Source: Leclercia adecarboxylata
GTDB lineage: Bacteria; Pseudomonadota; Gammaproteobacteria; Enterobacterales; Enterobacteriaceae
Assembly (NCBI GenBank): GCA_901472455.1
Contig: LR590464.1
Span: 4,588,001 to 4,652,000, forward strand
Direction of reading: 5' to 3'
Length of the DNA stretch: 64,000 nucleotides
A program made the translations under genes and the position numbers. This document shows, in pieces, positions 20,345 to 29,574 of the stretch. Below the pieces are notes generated by a model. It was not told the DNA's origin. It was given only the letters and a program-made list of their open reading frames with translations, and made no database searches. Numbering within the stretch: the first letter of the stretch is position 1; every line of letters begins with the position of its first letter.

Positions 20345-20977
20345 ATGGTGCTTGGCAAACCGCAAACAGACCCGACTCTCGAATGGTTCTTGTCTCATTG
20401 CCATATTCATAAGTACCCATCGAAGAGCACGCTGATTCACCAGGGTGAAAAAGCGGAAACGTTGTATTACATCGTCAAAGGCTCGGTGGCAGTGCTGATC
20501 AAAGATGAAGAAGGCAAAGAGATGATCCTCTCTTACCTGAATCAGGGAGATTTCATCGGCGAACTGGGCCTGTTTGAAGAAGGACAGGAGCGTAGCGCCT
20601 GGGTCCGTGCAAAAACCGCGTGTGAAGTGGCTGAGATCTCCTATAAAAAGTTCCGCCAGCTCATTCAGGTTAACCCGGATATCCTGATGCGCCTCTCTTC
20701 GCAGATGGCTCGCCGTCTGCAGGTCACGTCCGAGAAAGTGGGTAACCTCGCCTTCCTCGACGTAACAGGCCGCATTGCTCAGACCCTGCTGAACCTGGCG
20801 AAACAGCCAGACGCCATGACCCACCCGGACGGTATGCAAATTAAAATTACCCGTCAGGAGATTGGTCAGATCGTCGGATGTTCTCGTGAGACAGTAGGCC
20901 GTATTCTGAAAATGCTGGAAGATCAAAACCTGATTTCTGCCCACGGTAAAACCATCGTGGTTTACGGAACACGTTAA
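20345..20977 (+). CDS. crp: cAMP-activated global regulator CRP
   Basis: Cyclic AMP receptor protein, the global regulator of carbon metabolism. Intact at 210 aa and nearly identical to E. coli: cAMP-binding beta roll (about residues 10-130), dimer helix, and the DNA-recognition helix TRQEIGQIVGCSRETVGRIL. The E. coli catabolite regulon sites seen elsewhere in this window (ppiA-tsgA and pckA) are likely targets. Confidence 0.99.
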   Translation: MVLGKPQTDPTLEWFLSHCHIHKYPSKSTLIHQGEKAETLYYIVKGSVAVLIKDEEGKEMILSYLNQGDFIGELGLFEEGQERSAWVRAKTACEVAEISYKKFRQLIQVNPDILMRLSSQMARRLQVTSEKVGNLAFLDVTGRIAQTLLNLAKQPDAMTHPDGMQIKITRQEIGQIVGCSRETVGRILKMLEDQNLISAHGKTIVVYGTR

Positions 20978-21034
20978 TTCCGCTAAAACGGCGTGACATC
21001 GCATGATGACACGCCGTTTTTGTCTCTATCACCC

Positions 21035-23122
21035 ATGTGGCGCAGGCTCATTTATCACCCGGAAGTTAACTACGCACTGCGGCAAACGCTGGTGTTGTGT
21101 CTTCCTGTGGCTGTAGGTTTGATCCTCGGCGATCTGCAACTCGGCCTGCTCTTCTCCCTCGTTCCTGCCTGCTGCAACATTGCTGGCCTGGACACACCGC
21201 ATAAACGCTTTTTTAAACGCCTGACTATTGGCGGCTGCCTGTTTGCCGGCTGTAGCCTGGCTGTACAGCTGTTGCTGGCGCGCGATATTCCGCTGCCCCT
21301 CATTCTGACCGTGCTGGCGATGACGTTAGGGGTCACGGCAGAGATCAGTGCCCTGCATGCCCGACTGCTGCCCGCCTCGCTGATTGCGGCCATCTTTACC
21401 CTGAGCCTGGCGGGGAACATGCCGGTCTGGGAGCCGCTACTGCTCTATACGCTGGGCACCCTCTGGTACGGGCTGTTTAACTGGTTCTGGTTCTGGATGT
21501 GGCGCGAACAACCGCTGCGTGAATCCTTGAGCGTCCTCTATCAGCAGCTGGCCGATTATTGCGAAGCAAAATACACCCTGCTGACGCAGCATACCGACCC
21601 TGAAAAATCGTTGCCGCCGCTGCTGGCCCGCCAGCAGAAGGTGGTCGATCTGATCAGCCTCTGTTACCAGCAGCTGCATATGCTGGCGGCCAACAGAAAC
21701 CACGAATACAAACGCCTGCTGCGCACCTTCCAGGTGGGGCTGGATCTGCAGGAGCATATCTCGGTCAGCCTGCATCACCCGAAGGAGGTGCAGAAGCTGG
21801 TGGAGCGCAGCCACGCCGAAGCGGTGATCCGCTGGAACGCGCAGACCGTTGCGGCACGCCTGCGGGTGCTGGCTGACGATATTCTTTATCATCGTTATCC
21901 CACCCGGTTCACCATGGACAAGCAGCTTGGCGCGCTGGAGAAAATCGCCCGTCAGCACCCGGATAACCCGGTGGGCCAGTTCTGCGCCTGGCACTTCAGC
22001 CGTATTGCCCGCGTGCTGCGCACGCAACGCCCGCTCTATCCGCGCGATCTGATGGCCGACAAGCAGAAACGCCTGCCGTTGTTCCCCGCCCTCAAAAGCT
22101 ATCTGTCGCTGAAGTCTGCCGCCCTGCGTAATGCGGCGCGCATCAGCGTGATGCTGAGTATCGCCAGCCTGATGGGCATGGCGCTGCACCTGCCGAAACC
22201 TTACTGGATCCTAATGACCGTGCTGCTGGTGACGCAAAACGGCTACAGCGCGACGCGGGTACGTATTCTTCACCGGGCGGCCGGTACCATGGTGGGGCTG
22301 ATCATCGCGGGCGTGACCCTGCACTTACACGTCCCGGAAGGTTATACCCTTGCCGGAATGCTGATAGTGACTCTGGTGAGCTACCTGATCATTCGCAAGA
22401 GCTACGGCTGGGCGACGGTGGGCTTTACGGTCACAGCGGTATATACCCTGCAACTGCTGACTCTGAACGGCGAGCAATTTATTATCGCCCGGCTGGCCGA
22501 TACCCTGATTGGCTGCCTGATTGCTTTCGGTGGAATGGTCTGGCTGTGGCCACAGTGGCAGAGCGGGCTGCTGCGCCAGAATGCCCACGATGCACTGGAG
22601 GCCGATCAGGAAGCCATCCGCCTGATCCTCAGCGACGATCCGCAGCCGACGCCGCTGGCCTGGCAGCGCATGAAGGTCAACCAGGCGCACAACGCGCTGT
22701 TCAACTCCCTCAACCAGGCGATGCAGGAGCCGGGCTTCAACTCGGCATATCTGGCGGATATGAAGCTGTGGGTGACCCACAGTCAGTTCATCGTCGAGCA
22801 TATCAACGCGATGACGACCCTGGCACGGGAGCATACGATGCTGACGCCGGACCTGGCGCAGCGTTATCTGCAATCGTGTGAAATTGCCCTTCAACGCTGC
22901 CAGCAGCGTCTGGAGTATGATTCACCGGGCGAAAGCGGCGATGAGAATATCCTGGAAGCCCCCGAAACCATGACCTACGGTCCTATGAGCACGCTGGAAC
23001 AACATCTGCAGCGCACCCTCGGGCATCTGAACACCATGCACACCATTTCGTCGGTGGCATGGCGTCAGCGCCCGCATCATGGGATTTGGTTGATCCGGCG
23101 GTTGAAACGAACACCGCATTAA
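21035..23122 (+). CDS. yhfK: YhfK, FUSC/YccS-family inner-membrane protein
   Basis: Inner-membrane protein of the FUSC (aromatic efflux AaeB/YccS-like) family; function unknown. Two blocks of membrane helices (about residues 15-140 and 365-500) are each followed by a cytoplasmic helical region. I place the start at the ATG at 21035 (MWRRLIYHPEVNYALRQTL), which aligns with E. coli YhfK, rather than 14 codons upstream. About 695 aa, intact. It lies 57 bases after crp on the same strand. Confidence 0.93.
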   Translation: MWRRLIYHPEVNYALRQTLVLCLPVAVGLILGDLQLGLLFSLVPACCNIAGLDTPHKRFFKRLTIGGCLFAGCSLAVQLLLARDIPLPLILTVLAMTLGVTAEISALHARLLPASLIAAIFTLSLAGNMPVWEPLLLYTLGTLWYGLFNWFWFWMWREQPLRESLSVLYQQLADYCEAKYTLLTQHTDPEKSLPPLLARQQKVVDLISLCYQQLHMLAANRNHEYKRLLRTFQVGLDLQEHISVSLHHPKEVQKLVERSHAEAVIRWNAQTVAARLRVLADDILYHRYPTRFTMDKQLGALEKIARQHPDNPVGQFCAWHFSRIARVLRTQRPLYPRDLMADKQKRLPLFPALKSYLSLKSAALRNAARISVMLSIASLMGMALHLPKPYWILMTVLLVTQNGYSATRVRILHRAAGTMVGLIIAGVTLHLHVPEGYTLAGMLIVTLVSYLIIRKSYGWATVGFTVTAVYTLQLLTLNGEQFIIARLADTLIGCLIAFGGMVWLWPQWQSGLLRQNAHDALEADQEAIRLILSDDPQPTPLAWQRMKVNQAHNALFNSLNQAMQEPGFNSAYLADMKLWVTHSQFIVEHINAMTTLAREHTMLTPDLAQRYLQSCEIALQRCQQRLEYDSPGESGDENILEAPETMTYGPMSTLEQHLQRTLGHLNTMHTISSVAWRQRPHHGIWLIRRLKRTPH

Positions 23123-23126
23123 ACGC

Positions 23127-23156
23127 AAAACGGTAACCCCCAGGTTACCGTTTTTT
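23127..23156 (+). terminator. Terminator of yhfK
   Basis: Stem AAACGGTAACC / GGTTACCGTTT with a short loop and a TTTTTT tail immediately after the yhfK stop. Confidence 0.88.
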
Positions 23157-23159
23157 ATA

Positions 23160-23192
23160 TATGCGCCCTCTCCGTGCGGGAGAGGATAAGGA
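23160..23192. repeat. Short CCCTCTCC/GGAGAGG palindrome
   Basis: GCGCCCTCTCCGTGCGGGAGAGGATAAGG lies between convergent yhfK and argD. The same CCCTCTCC-GGAGAGG wording recurs at 47975-48003 and 60380-60430, so it belongs to a dispersed family of intergenic palindromes. Confidence 0.6.
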
Positions 23193-23206
23193 TAAACGCA
23201 GCGCCC

Positions 23207-24428
23207 TTACGGCTGCACCACGCGCTTCACCGCCTGTGCAAAGCGGGTCATCCCTTCATCGATATCCTGACTTTCCACCAGCAGCGACGGCGCAAAGCGC
23301 ATTACGTCCGGCCCGGCGTTGAGCACCATCGCCCCTTCACTGGCGGCGGCGTAGAGGAAATCGCGCGCCCGGCCTTTGTATTGCGGCTTCAGCTCGGCGC
23401 CAATCAACAGCCCCATGCCGCGAATATCGCTGAACACATCGTACCGGGCATCGATCTGCTGGAGGTGTTTCACAAACTGCTCGCGCTTCGTCATCACACC
23501 GCTCAACACTTCCGGCGTATTAATGATATCGAACGCCGCCCCTGCCACCGCACACGCCAGCGGGTTGCCGCCGTAGGTGGAGCCGTGAGAGCCGACGTGG
23601 AACGCCGAGGCAATATCCTGGGTGGTGAGCACCGCGCTGACCGGGAAACCACCGCCGAGCGCTTTGGCGCTGGTCAGGATGTCTGGCGTCACGCCGTAGT
23701 GCATGTAGGCAAACAGATCCCCGGTACGGCCCATGCCGCTCTGCACCTCATCAAACACCAGCAGCGCCTGGTGCTGGTCGCACAACTCGCGCAGCCCCTG
23801 CAGGAACTCCGGGGTAGCCGCCATCACGCCGCCTTCACCCTGAATCGGCTCGACCACCACGGCACAGGTGTGATCGTCCATCACCGCTTTCACCGCATGC
23901 AGATCGTTAAAACGGCACGTGAATGATGTCGGCTGGTTTCGGGCCAAAGCCGTCGGAATATTTAGGCTGGCCGCCCACGGTCACCGTAAAGAGCGACCGG
24001 CCATGGAAAGCGTTATGGAAGGCGATGATTTTGGTTTTAAACGGGCTATGGCGGGTGGAGGCGTAGTAGCGCGCCAGCTTAAAGGCCGTTTCGTTGGCTT
24101 CGGTGCCGGAGTTCATAAACAGCACGCGCTCGGCAAAGGTGGCGCCGATAATTTTACGCCCCAGACGCAGCGCCGGTTCGTTGGTAAAGACGTTGCTGGT
24201 GTGCCACAGGGTTTCACCCTGAGTTTTGAGCGCCTCGACCAGCGCCGGGTGACAGTGGCCTAACGCTGTCACCGCAATTCCGCCCGCAAAATCAATGTAC
24301 TCTTTACCCTGCTGATCCCAGACGCGGCTGCCTTTCCCCTTCACCGGGATAAACTCAGCCGGTGCATAAATTGGCAGGATAACTTCATCGAATGTTGCGC
24401 GCGTAATTGCAGATTGTTCAGTTGCCAT
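23207..24428 (-). CDS. argD: Acetylornithine / succinyldiaminopimelate aminotransferase ArgD (frameshifted)
   Basis: PLP enzyme of arginine and lysine synthesis. The ATG at 24426-24428 (MATEQSAITR) is preferred over an upstream ATG because it matches E. coli (406 aa). The PLP lysine is in DILTSAKALGGGFP, and the cofactor-binding NSGTEANETAFKLAR is visible. One extra T near 23911 (CCGTTTTAACG) splits the frame between IIHVPF and NDLHAVK. The rest is collinear to the end KRVVQP. Confidence 0.96.
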
Positions 24429-24515
24429 GTAACCCCACCCTTTTTTAAGCAAGAAGCAGAAGTGAAAATATAATCACGAAATATGCTTAAAAAATCACTT
24501 TATGGCAACTAAAAA

Positions 24516-25079
24516 TCAACGATGGAGGAAATTAGCCAGCAGTTGATGGCCCTGTTCGCTCAGAATGCTTTCCGGGTGGAACTGCACCCCTTCCAGATCC
24601 CATTCGCGATGGCGGATACCCATGATCTCCCGGGTCTCGCTCCAGGCGGTGACCTCAAAGCAGTCGGGCAAGGTTGGCGGGTCGATAACCAGCGAGTGAT
24701 AGCGGGTCACGGTCAGAGGATTATTCAGGCCAGAGAACACCCCCGTGCCGTTGTGGGTCACCGGGGCGGTTTTGCCGTGCATCACTTTCGCGGCACGGAC
24801 AATGGTTGCGCCCATAACCTGGGCGATGGCCTGATGCCCGAGGCAGACGCCGAGGATCGGTACTTTCCCGGCATAGTGCTTAATCACCGCCAGCGAGATC
24901 CCGGACTCATCCGGCGTGCAGGGCCCCGGAGAGATAACGATCTTTTGTGGGTTCAGCGCCGCGACATCTTCCAGAGAAAGTACGTCGTTGCGCCGGACCA
25001 CCACTTCCGCCCCCAGCTCGCAAAAATACTGGTACAGGTTCCAGGTGAAAGAATCGTAGTTATCTATCAGCAGAATCAT
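24516..25079 (-). CDS. pabA: Aminodeoxychorismate synthase component 2 PabA
   Basis: Glutamine amidotransferase subunit that feeds ammonia to PabB for p-aminobenzoate and folate synthesis. Intact at 187 aa. The catalytic triad is visible: Cys79 in GVCLGHQ, and the His and Glu of QFHPES near residue 168. Downstream of fic, 30 bases after its stop, as in E. coli. Confidence 0.97.
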   Translation of the reverse strand: MILLIDNYDSFTWNLYQYFCELGAEVVVRRNDVLSLEDVAALNPQKIVISPGPCTPDESGISLAVIKHYAGKVPILGVCLGHQAIAQVMGATIVRAAKVMHGKTAPVTHNGTGVFSGLNNPLTVTRYHSLVIDPPTLPDCFEVTAWSETREIMGIRHREWDLEGVQFHPESILSEQGHQLLANFLHR

Positions 25080-25109
25080 GGCGGCTCCCGAAAAAATGGC
25101 CGCCCTATT

Positions 25110-25712
25110 CTACTCAGTTTCCCGGGCTTCGCTTACCACTTTGCTGAAGATTGTGTTCAGCGCGCTCAAATCCCCCATCGCACCGCTCTGGTTGGCCTGC
25201 GCCCACGCTTCCGGGTCGATGCCGCGCCAGTCGAGTTGATAGCCCGCGTGGATCGCCAGCTGCTCAAAGAAGATGCGCTGAACAATACCATTGCCGATGC
25301 GGAACGGGTGCAGGACGTTGATCTCGCAGTAGTAGTGGCTGAGGCGGTTAATAAAATCTGCTTTCTCCAGCCCGACGAGATACCCCTCCTCCTCCAGATC
25401 CTGCATCAGGGCATTGCCCTCTTTTTCGATATAGGCGAAGTGGCAGAATCGGGTATCACCCTGATAAATATCCATTTCGCGGATATCGCCCGCCCAGTGA
25501 AAAATATCCTGGTAGAGATGCTGGTGAATGGCGCACAGGTGCGGCAGCCCACGTAACAGCGGCCCCAGGCTCAGGGTCGCGGCGCGCAGTGCGGTAAATT
25601 CATATGCCGCCTGGGCGAGCCGCTCGGCCTGACGAATGCCCAGCCGGTTACGCATCACATTCAGTTCAGGGTAGAGATAAGGATCGCGATCGTTACCGTA
25701 TTTATCGCTCAT
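25110..25712 (-). CDS. fic: Fic family protein (FicT toxin) with degenerate core motif
   Basis: Fic-domain protein of 200 aa, the class I toxin of the fic-yhfG pair. The family consensus is HPFx(D/E)GNGR. Here the motif reads HPFRIGNGIVQR, so the catalytic histidine and GNG are kept, while the acidic metal ligand is Ile and the final arginine is Val. E. coli K-12 Fic is likewise degenerate (HPFRVGSG). AMP-transferase activity should therefore be weak or lost, an inference. The start overlaps the yhfG end by 11 bases. Confidence 0.95.
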   Translation of the reverse strand: MSDKYGNDRDPYLYPELNVMRNRLGIRQAERLAQAAYEFTALRAATLSLGPLLRGLPHLCAIHQHLYQDIFHWAGDIREMDIYQGDTRFCHFAYIEKEGNALMQDLEEEGYLVGLEKADFINRLSHYYCEINVLHPFRIGNGIVQRIFFEQLAIHAGYQLDWRGIDPEAWAQANQSGAMGDLSALNTIFSKVVSEARETE

Positions 25713-25869
25713 GCTGCCCCCTTAACTCCTCAAGACGGCGTTGCGCCTCATCTGCGCTGAGGGTGACCAACGGACTATCGACCCCTTCAAGGCGGCGACT
25801 GGCCTGGAAATTGATATTTCGCTGTTGTTCCCAGAGACGGGATTTTTGTTTGTCAGTGAGCTTTTTCAC
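25702..25869 (-). CDS. yhfG: YhfG (FicA), Fic antitoxin
   Basis: Antitoxin partner of Fic, 55 aa, starting at GTG (25867-25869) with AACAG upstream. It reads VKKLTDKQKSRLWEQQRN and contains SRRLEG, an exact match to the (S/T)xxxE(G/N) inhibitory motif whose glutamate blocks ATP positioning in Fic proteins. Length and sequence match E. coli YhfG. Its last 11 bases encode the fic start (ATGAGCGATAA), a coupling typical of toxin-antitoxin operons. A GTG start may limit its synthesis. Confidence 0.9.
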   Translation of the reverse strand: MKKLTDKQKSRLWEQQRNINFQASRRLEGVDSPLVTLSADEAQRRLEELRGQHER

Positions 25870-25976
25870 CTGTTACCTCCCTGATTGCGCTCGTGTGCCA
25901 CAAGTATAAGCAGCAAACTACGGTTTCGCAGGAAGGTAAAGGCAACGCGGGCATTGCTTGCCCGCGTCATCAGGGA

Positions 25977-26549
25977 TTACGGCAGGACTTTCGCAGAGAG
26001 GATAACTACCGGTTTTGTCGGCACATTCTGGTAAGGACCCACATCGTGAGTCTGCACCTGAGAAATTTTATCGGCCACATCCATGCCTTTCACAACTTTA
26101 CCAAATACCGCATAGCCAAAATCACGCTGGCCGTGGTCGAGGAAGGCGTTATCGGCCACGTTGAGGAAGAACTGGCTGGTCGCGCTGTCTTTATCGGCGG
26201 TACGCGCCATTGAGATGGTACCGCGGCTGTTGCGCAGGCCGTTATCCGCTTCGTTCTTGATAGGCGGGTTCGGCTGTTTCTGCTGCATCTGCTCATTGAA
26301 GCCACCGCCCTGCAGCATAAAGCCCGGGATCACACGGTGGAAAGTGGTGCCGTTATAAAAACCGCTGTTCACATAATCGAGGAAGTTTTTCACAGAAACA
26401 GGGGCTTTCTGACTGTTCAGTTCCAGCTCAATGTTACCGGCAGAGGTGGTCAACAGAACGTGCGGGTCTCCTTTGGCTGCCAGCGCAGCAGGAGAGAGGG
26501 CTGAAAGGGCGAGTACAGCCGCGACAGCCGCCAGGGTTGATTTGAGCAT
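25977..26549 (-). CDS. ppiA: Periplasmic peptidyl-prolyl isomerase A (cyclophilin)
   Basis: Secreted cyclophilin that speeds proline isomerisation in periplasmic proteins. Intact at 190 aa. Signal peptide in residues 1-24 (AVLALSALSPAALA), then the cyclophilin domain with YNGTTFHRVIPGFMLQGGG and AMARTADKDSATSQFFLN-type motif (here SMARTADKDSATSQFFLN). In E. coli ppiA is controlled by CRP and CytR; a CRP-like site is present upstream. Confidence 0.97.
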   Translation of the reverse strand: MLKSTLAAVAAVLALSALSPAALAAKGDPHVLLTTSAGNIELELNSQKAPVSVKNFLDYVNSGFYNGTTFHRVIPGFMLQGGGFNEQMQQKQPNPPIKNEADNGLRNSRGTISMARTADKDSATSQFFLNVADNAFLDHGQRDFGYAVFGKVVKGMDVADKISQVQTHDVGPYQNVPTKPVVILSAKVLP

Positions 26550-26689
26550 GAGAATTCCTTAACAAAGCGCAGTAAAGAAAGCGAATGGCTTGATTCTAAA
26601 GAGCAGTATGAATACAGGCCAGCCTTTTACCTAATTTTACGAATTTGAAACAGATGTAACCGATAAGAAACCACTGACGCAGGTATTAA

Positions 26690-26705
26690 AGTGATACAAA
26701 TCACA
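26690..26705. promoter_or_regulatory. CRP-binding-site-like palindrome between ppiA and tsgA
   Basis: AGTGATACAAATCACA matches the CRP consensus TGTGA-N6-TCACA at 9 of 10 defined bases. It lies 141 bases upstream of ppiA and 124 upstream of tsgA. Since E. coli ppiA is CRP-regulated, ppiA is the likelier target. Confidence 0.65.
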
Positions 26706-26828
26706 CTAAAAAACTGCAATTTTTGTTTTAATTGCTCATAAAAGATTTAATTAGATCACATTCGCGCTTAAAATCTGGCCGCTCGCAGCGCCTTTCGGGC
26801 GCTTTACATTTCTATTCACAGGCCAGTC

Positions 26829-28013
26829 ATGACTAACAGCAATCGTATCAAGCTCACATGGATCAGCTTCTTCTCCTACGCCCTTACCGGTGCGTTGGTT
26901 ATCGTCACCGGGATGGTGATGGGAAATATCGCAGAGTATTTCAACCTGCCCGTTTCCAGCATGAGTAACACCTTCACCTTTCTTAACGCCGGGATCCTCA
27001 TCTCCATCTTCCTGAACGCCTGGCTGATGGAAATCGTCCCCCTGAAAACGCAGCTGCGTTTCGGCTTTGTACTGATGTTGGGTGCCGTTGCAGGTCTGAT
27101 GCTCAGCCACAGCATCGCCCTGTTCTCTGCCGCCATGTTTGTGCTTGGGCTGGTCAGCGGGATCACCATGTCCATCGGGACGTTTCTCATTACCCACATG
27201 TATGAAGGCCGCCAGCGCGGCGCGCGTCTGCTGTTTACCGACTCCTTCTTCAGCATGGCAGGGATGATCTTCCCGATGGTGGCCGCCGTTCTGCTGGCGC
27301 GCAGCATTGAGTGGTACTGGGTTTACGCCTGCATCGGCCTGGTCTACGTGGCGATTTTTGTCCTGACCTTCGGCTGCGATTTCCCGGTTCTCGGCAAGAA
27401 AGCGCAGACCACCAGCGAGCCGGTGGTAAAAGAGAAGTGGGGTATCGGCGTACTGTTCCTTTCCATTGCCGCTCTGTGCTACATCCTCGGCCAGCTGGGC
27501 TTTATCTCCTGGGTGCCAGAGTATGCCAAAGGCCTGGGAATGAGCCTGAACGATGCCGGTCAGCTGGTGAGTGACTTCTGGATGTCCTACATGTTCGGTA
27601 TGTGGGCCTTCAGCTTTATTCTGCGCTTCTTCGACCTGCAGCGGATCCTCACCGTGCTGGCCGGTGCCGCCACCGTGCTGATGTACCTGTTCATCAACGG
27701 TTCGCCGGAACAGATGCCGTGGTTTATCCTGACGCTCGGCTTCTTCTCCAGCGCCATCTACACCTCGATCATTACTCTGGGTTCACTGCAAACCAAAGTC
27801 GCCTCGCCGAAACTGGTTAACTTCGTGCTTACCTGCGGCACCATCGGGACCATGCTGACCTTCGTCGTTACCGGCCCGATTGTGGCACACAGCGGCCCAC
27901 TGGCGGCGTTACACACCGCTAACGGCCTCTACGCTGTGGTGTTCGTGATGTGTCTGGTGCTGGGCTTCGTGACCCGCCACCGCCAGCACAATACTGCGGC
28001 AGCGTCTCACTGA
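26829..28013 (+). CDS. tsgA: MFS transporter TsgA
   Basis: Major facilitator superfamily membrane protein, 394 aa, intact (E. coli 393). About twelve hydrophobic helices. In Salmonella the gene was named for reduced gluconate and tellurite/selenite-related phenotypes; the physiological substrate is not established. The ATG at 26829 follows CAGGCC, a weak ribosome binding site. Convergent with codA. Confidence 0.93.
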   Translation: MTNSNRIKLTWISFFSYALTGALVIVTGMVMGNIAEYFNLPVSSMSNTFTFLNAGILISIFLNAWLMEIVPLKTQLRFGFVLMLGAVAGLMLSHSIALFSAAMFVLGLVSGITMSIGTFLITHMYEGRQRGARLLFTDSFFSMAGMIFPMVAAVLLARSIEWYWVYACIGLVYVAIFVLTFGCDFPVLGKKAQTTSEPVVKEKWGIGVLFLSIAALCYILGQLGFISWVPEYAKGLGMSLNDAGQLVSDFWMSYMFGMWAFSFILRFFDLQRILTVLAGAATVLMYLFINGSPEQMPWFILTLGFFSSAIYTSIITLGSLQTKVASPKLVNFVLTCGTIGTMLTFVVTGPIVAHSGPLAALHTANGLYAVVFVMCLVLGFVTRHRQHNTAAASH

Positions 28014-28017
28014 TGCC

Positions 28018-29334
28018 TCATGCCCCTCTGCTGCCTGCAGAGGGGCTGTTTTGGGTAAAGCACACCTCTTCTCCCCCGCGATCTGTCTGTATCCACGTCT
28101 GTGCCAGCTGCGTGGTGGCAATCACCCTTCCCTGACGAATCGACCAGCGTACCGGCACCTGACACCGCACCGCATCAAAACCCGTCTCCGCAGGCAGGAT
28201 CACCAGGTTAGCCGGGTTGCCCGGTTCAATGCCGTAATCGGCCAGACCAAAAGTACGCGCGCTGTTGTGGGTGATCAGATTAAGTCCGCTGTCGATTTGC
28301 GGATAACCCATCATCTGACAGACATGCAGCCCCATATGCAGAACCTGCAACATATTGCCGGTGCCCAGCGGATACCAGGGATCAAACACATCGTCATGAC
28401 CGAAGCAGACGTTAATTCCCGCCTCCAGCAACTCCTTCACCCGGGTAATGCCGCGCCGCTTCGGATAGTCGTCAAAACGGCCCTGCAAATGAATATTCAC
28501 CAGCGGATTGGCGACAAAGTTAATCCCGGAGAGCTTCAACAGACGAAACAGCCGTGACGTGTAAGCCCCGTTATAAGAGTGCATCGCGGTGGTGTGGCTG
28601 GCGGTGACACGCGGGCCGATCCCGGCTTCATACGCCAGCGTCGCCACCGTTTCGACAAACCGTGACTGCTCGTCGTCAATCTCGTCGCAGTGAATATCCA
28701 GCGGCCGGTCGTACTTCTTCGCCAGTTCAAACGCAATATGCAGCGACTGCACGCCATACTCGCGGGTGAACTCAAAGTGCGGGATGGCCCCCACCACGTC
28801 GGCCCCCAACTGCAACGCCTCTTCCAGCAGGGCGGCACCGTTGGGGTAAGAGAGGATCCCCTCCTGCGGGAAGGCGACGATTTGCAGCTCAACCCAGGGG
28901 GCTACCTCCTGCTTCACCTCCAGCATCGCCTTCAGGGCGGTAAGGGTCGGGTCAGAGACATCCACATGCGTACGAACAAACTGGATACCATTGGCGATCT
29001 GCCACTTAAGGGTCTTCCACGCCCGGGCTTTGACATCTTCATGGCTGAGCAGCGCCTTGCGCTCCGCCCAGCGTTCGATGCCCTCAAACAGCGTGCCGGA
29101 CTGGTTCCAGTTCGGTTCACCCGCAGTCTGGGTGGTATCAAGATGAATATGCGGCTCGATAAAAGGCGGAAGAGCCAGACCACCCCGCGCGTTTAACACT
29201 TCATAGCTCTCGCTTTGCCCCTCGCCCGTTGGGGTGATTTCGCCAAAACGACCGTTCTCAATAGCCAGTTGCCATAATCCGTCCCGACCCGGTAACCGGA
29301 CGTTCTGGATCAGCCAAAGCGGTGCTGTAGACAT
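28018..29334 (-). CDS. codA: Cytosine deaminase CodA
   Basis: Deaminates cytosine to uracil (and isoguanine to xanthine in the E. coli enzyme). Intact at 438 aa and very close to E. coli CodA. Amidohydrolase metal ligands are visible: EPHIHLD near the N-terminus, HCDEIDDEQSRF, HTTAMHSYNGAY and FGHDDVFDPWY. E. coli has codBA near lac, but here codA stands alone without the permease codB, between tsgA and nirB, close to where Salmonella keeps its copy. The last codons overlap a hairpin (28023-28045) that may end tsgA transcription. Confidence 0.94.
   Translation of the reverse strand: MSTAPLWLIQNVRLPGRDGLWQLAIENGRFGEITPTGEGQSESYEVLNARGGLALPPFIEPHIHLDTTQTAGEPNWNQSGTLFEGIERWAERKALLSHEDVKARAWKTLKWQIANGIQFVRTHVDVSDPTLTALKAMLEVKQEVAPWVELQIVAFPQEGILSYPNGAALLEEALQLGADVVGAIPHFEFTREYGVQSLHIAFELAKKYDRPLDIHCDEIDDEQSRFVETVATLAYEAGIGPRVTASHTTAMHSYNGAYTSRLFRLLKLSGINFVANPLVNIHLQGRFDDYPKRRGITRVKELLEAGINVCFGHDDVFDPWYPLGTGNMLQVLHMGLHVCQMMGYPQIDSGLNLITHNSARTFGLADYGIEPGNPANLVILPAETGFDAVRCQVPVRWSIRQGRVIATTQLAQTWIQTDRGGEEVCFTQNSPSAGSRGA
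28023..28053 (+). terminator. Terminator-like hairpin after tsgA
   Basis: CCCCTCTGC-TGCCT-GCAGAGGGG followed by CTGTTTT, starting 10 bases after the tsgA stop. It lies inside the 3' end of the convergent codA gene. Confidence 0.6.
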
Positions 29335-29473
29335 CGTATTCTCCCGAAAAAGGGGGCTGAAATTTAGGAGTAGCGGATTAATAAGATTAGCCCCCTAATT
29401 TGTACACAAAATCGGCTAAGACGAAAAGCCTGCGATTTCCGTTACTTAGAAAAATCCTGACAAATCAGTCATC

Positions 29474-29489
29474 TACCCACTAAGGAGTA
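29474..29489 (+). promoter_or_regulatory. NarL/NarP site upstream of nirB
   Basis: TACCCAC-TA-AGGAGTA is a 7-2-7 inverted heptamer of the NarL/NarP type, and is nearly identical to the E. coli nirB site at about -69. It would couple nir expression to nitrate and nitrite. Confidence 0.8.
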
Positions 29490-29502
29490 GTTTAAGGCGT
29501 AT

Positions 29503-29516
29503 TTGATTTGCATCAA
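29503..29516 (+). promoter_or_regulatory. FNR site of the nirB promoter
   Basis: TTGATTTGCATCAA is a perfect match to the FNR consensus TTGAT-N4-ATCAA. It is placed about 66 bases before the nirB start, as in E. coli where it is centred at -41.5. It makes the operon anaerobically induced. Confidence 0.92.
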
Positions 29517-29574
29517 TAAGTGGCTTTGCTGAATCGTTAAGGTAGGCAGTAATAGAAAAGAAATCGAGGCAAAA

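Noticed and set aside
21437..22189. 250-codon minus-strand frame inside yhfK
   Set aside because: Antisense shadow of an intact membrane-protein gene, rich in His, Gln and Arg, as expected from reversed Leu/Ala codons.
24522..25556. Long plus-strand open frame (344 codons) antisense to pabA and fic
   Set aside because: It lies wholly opposite two well-conserved genes, resembles no known family, and its composition is that of a codon-mirrored shadow frame.
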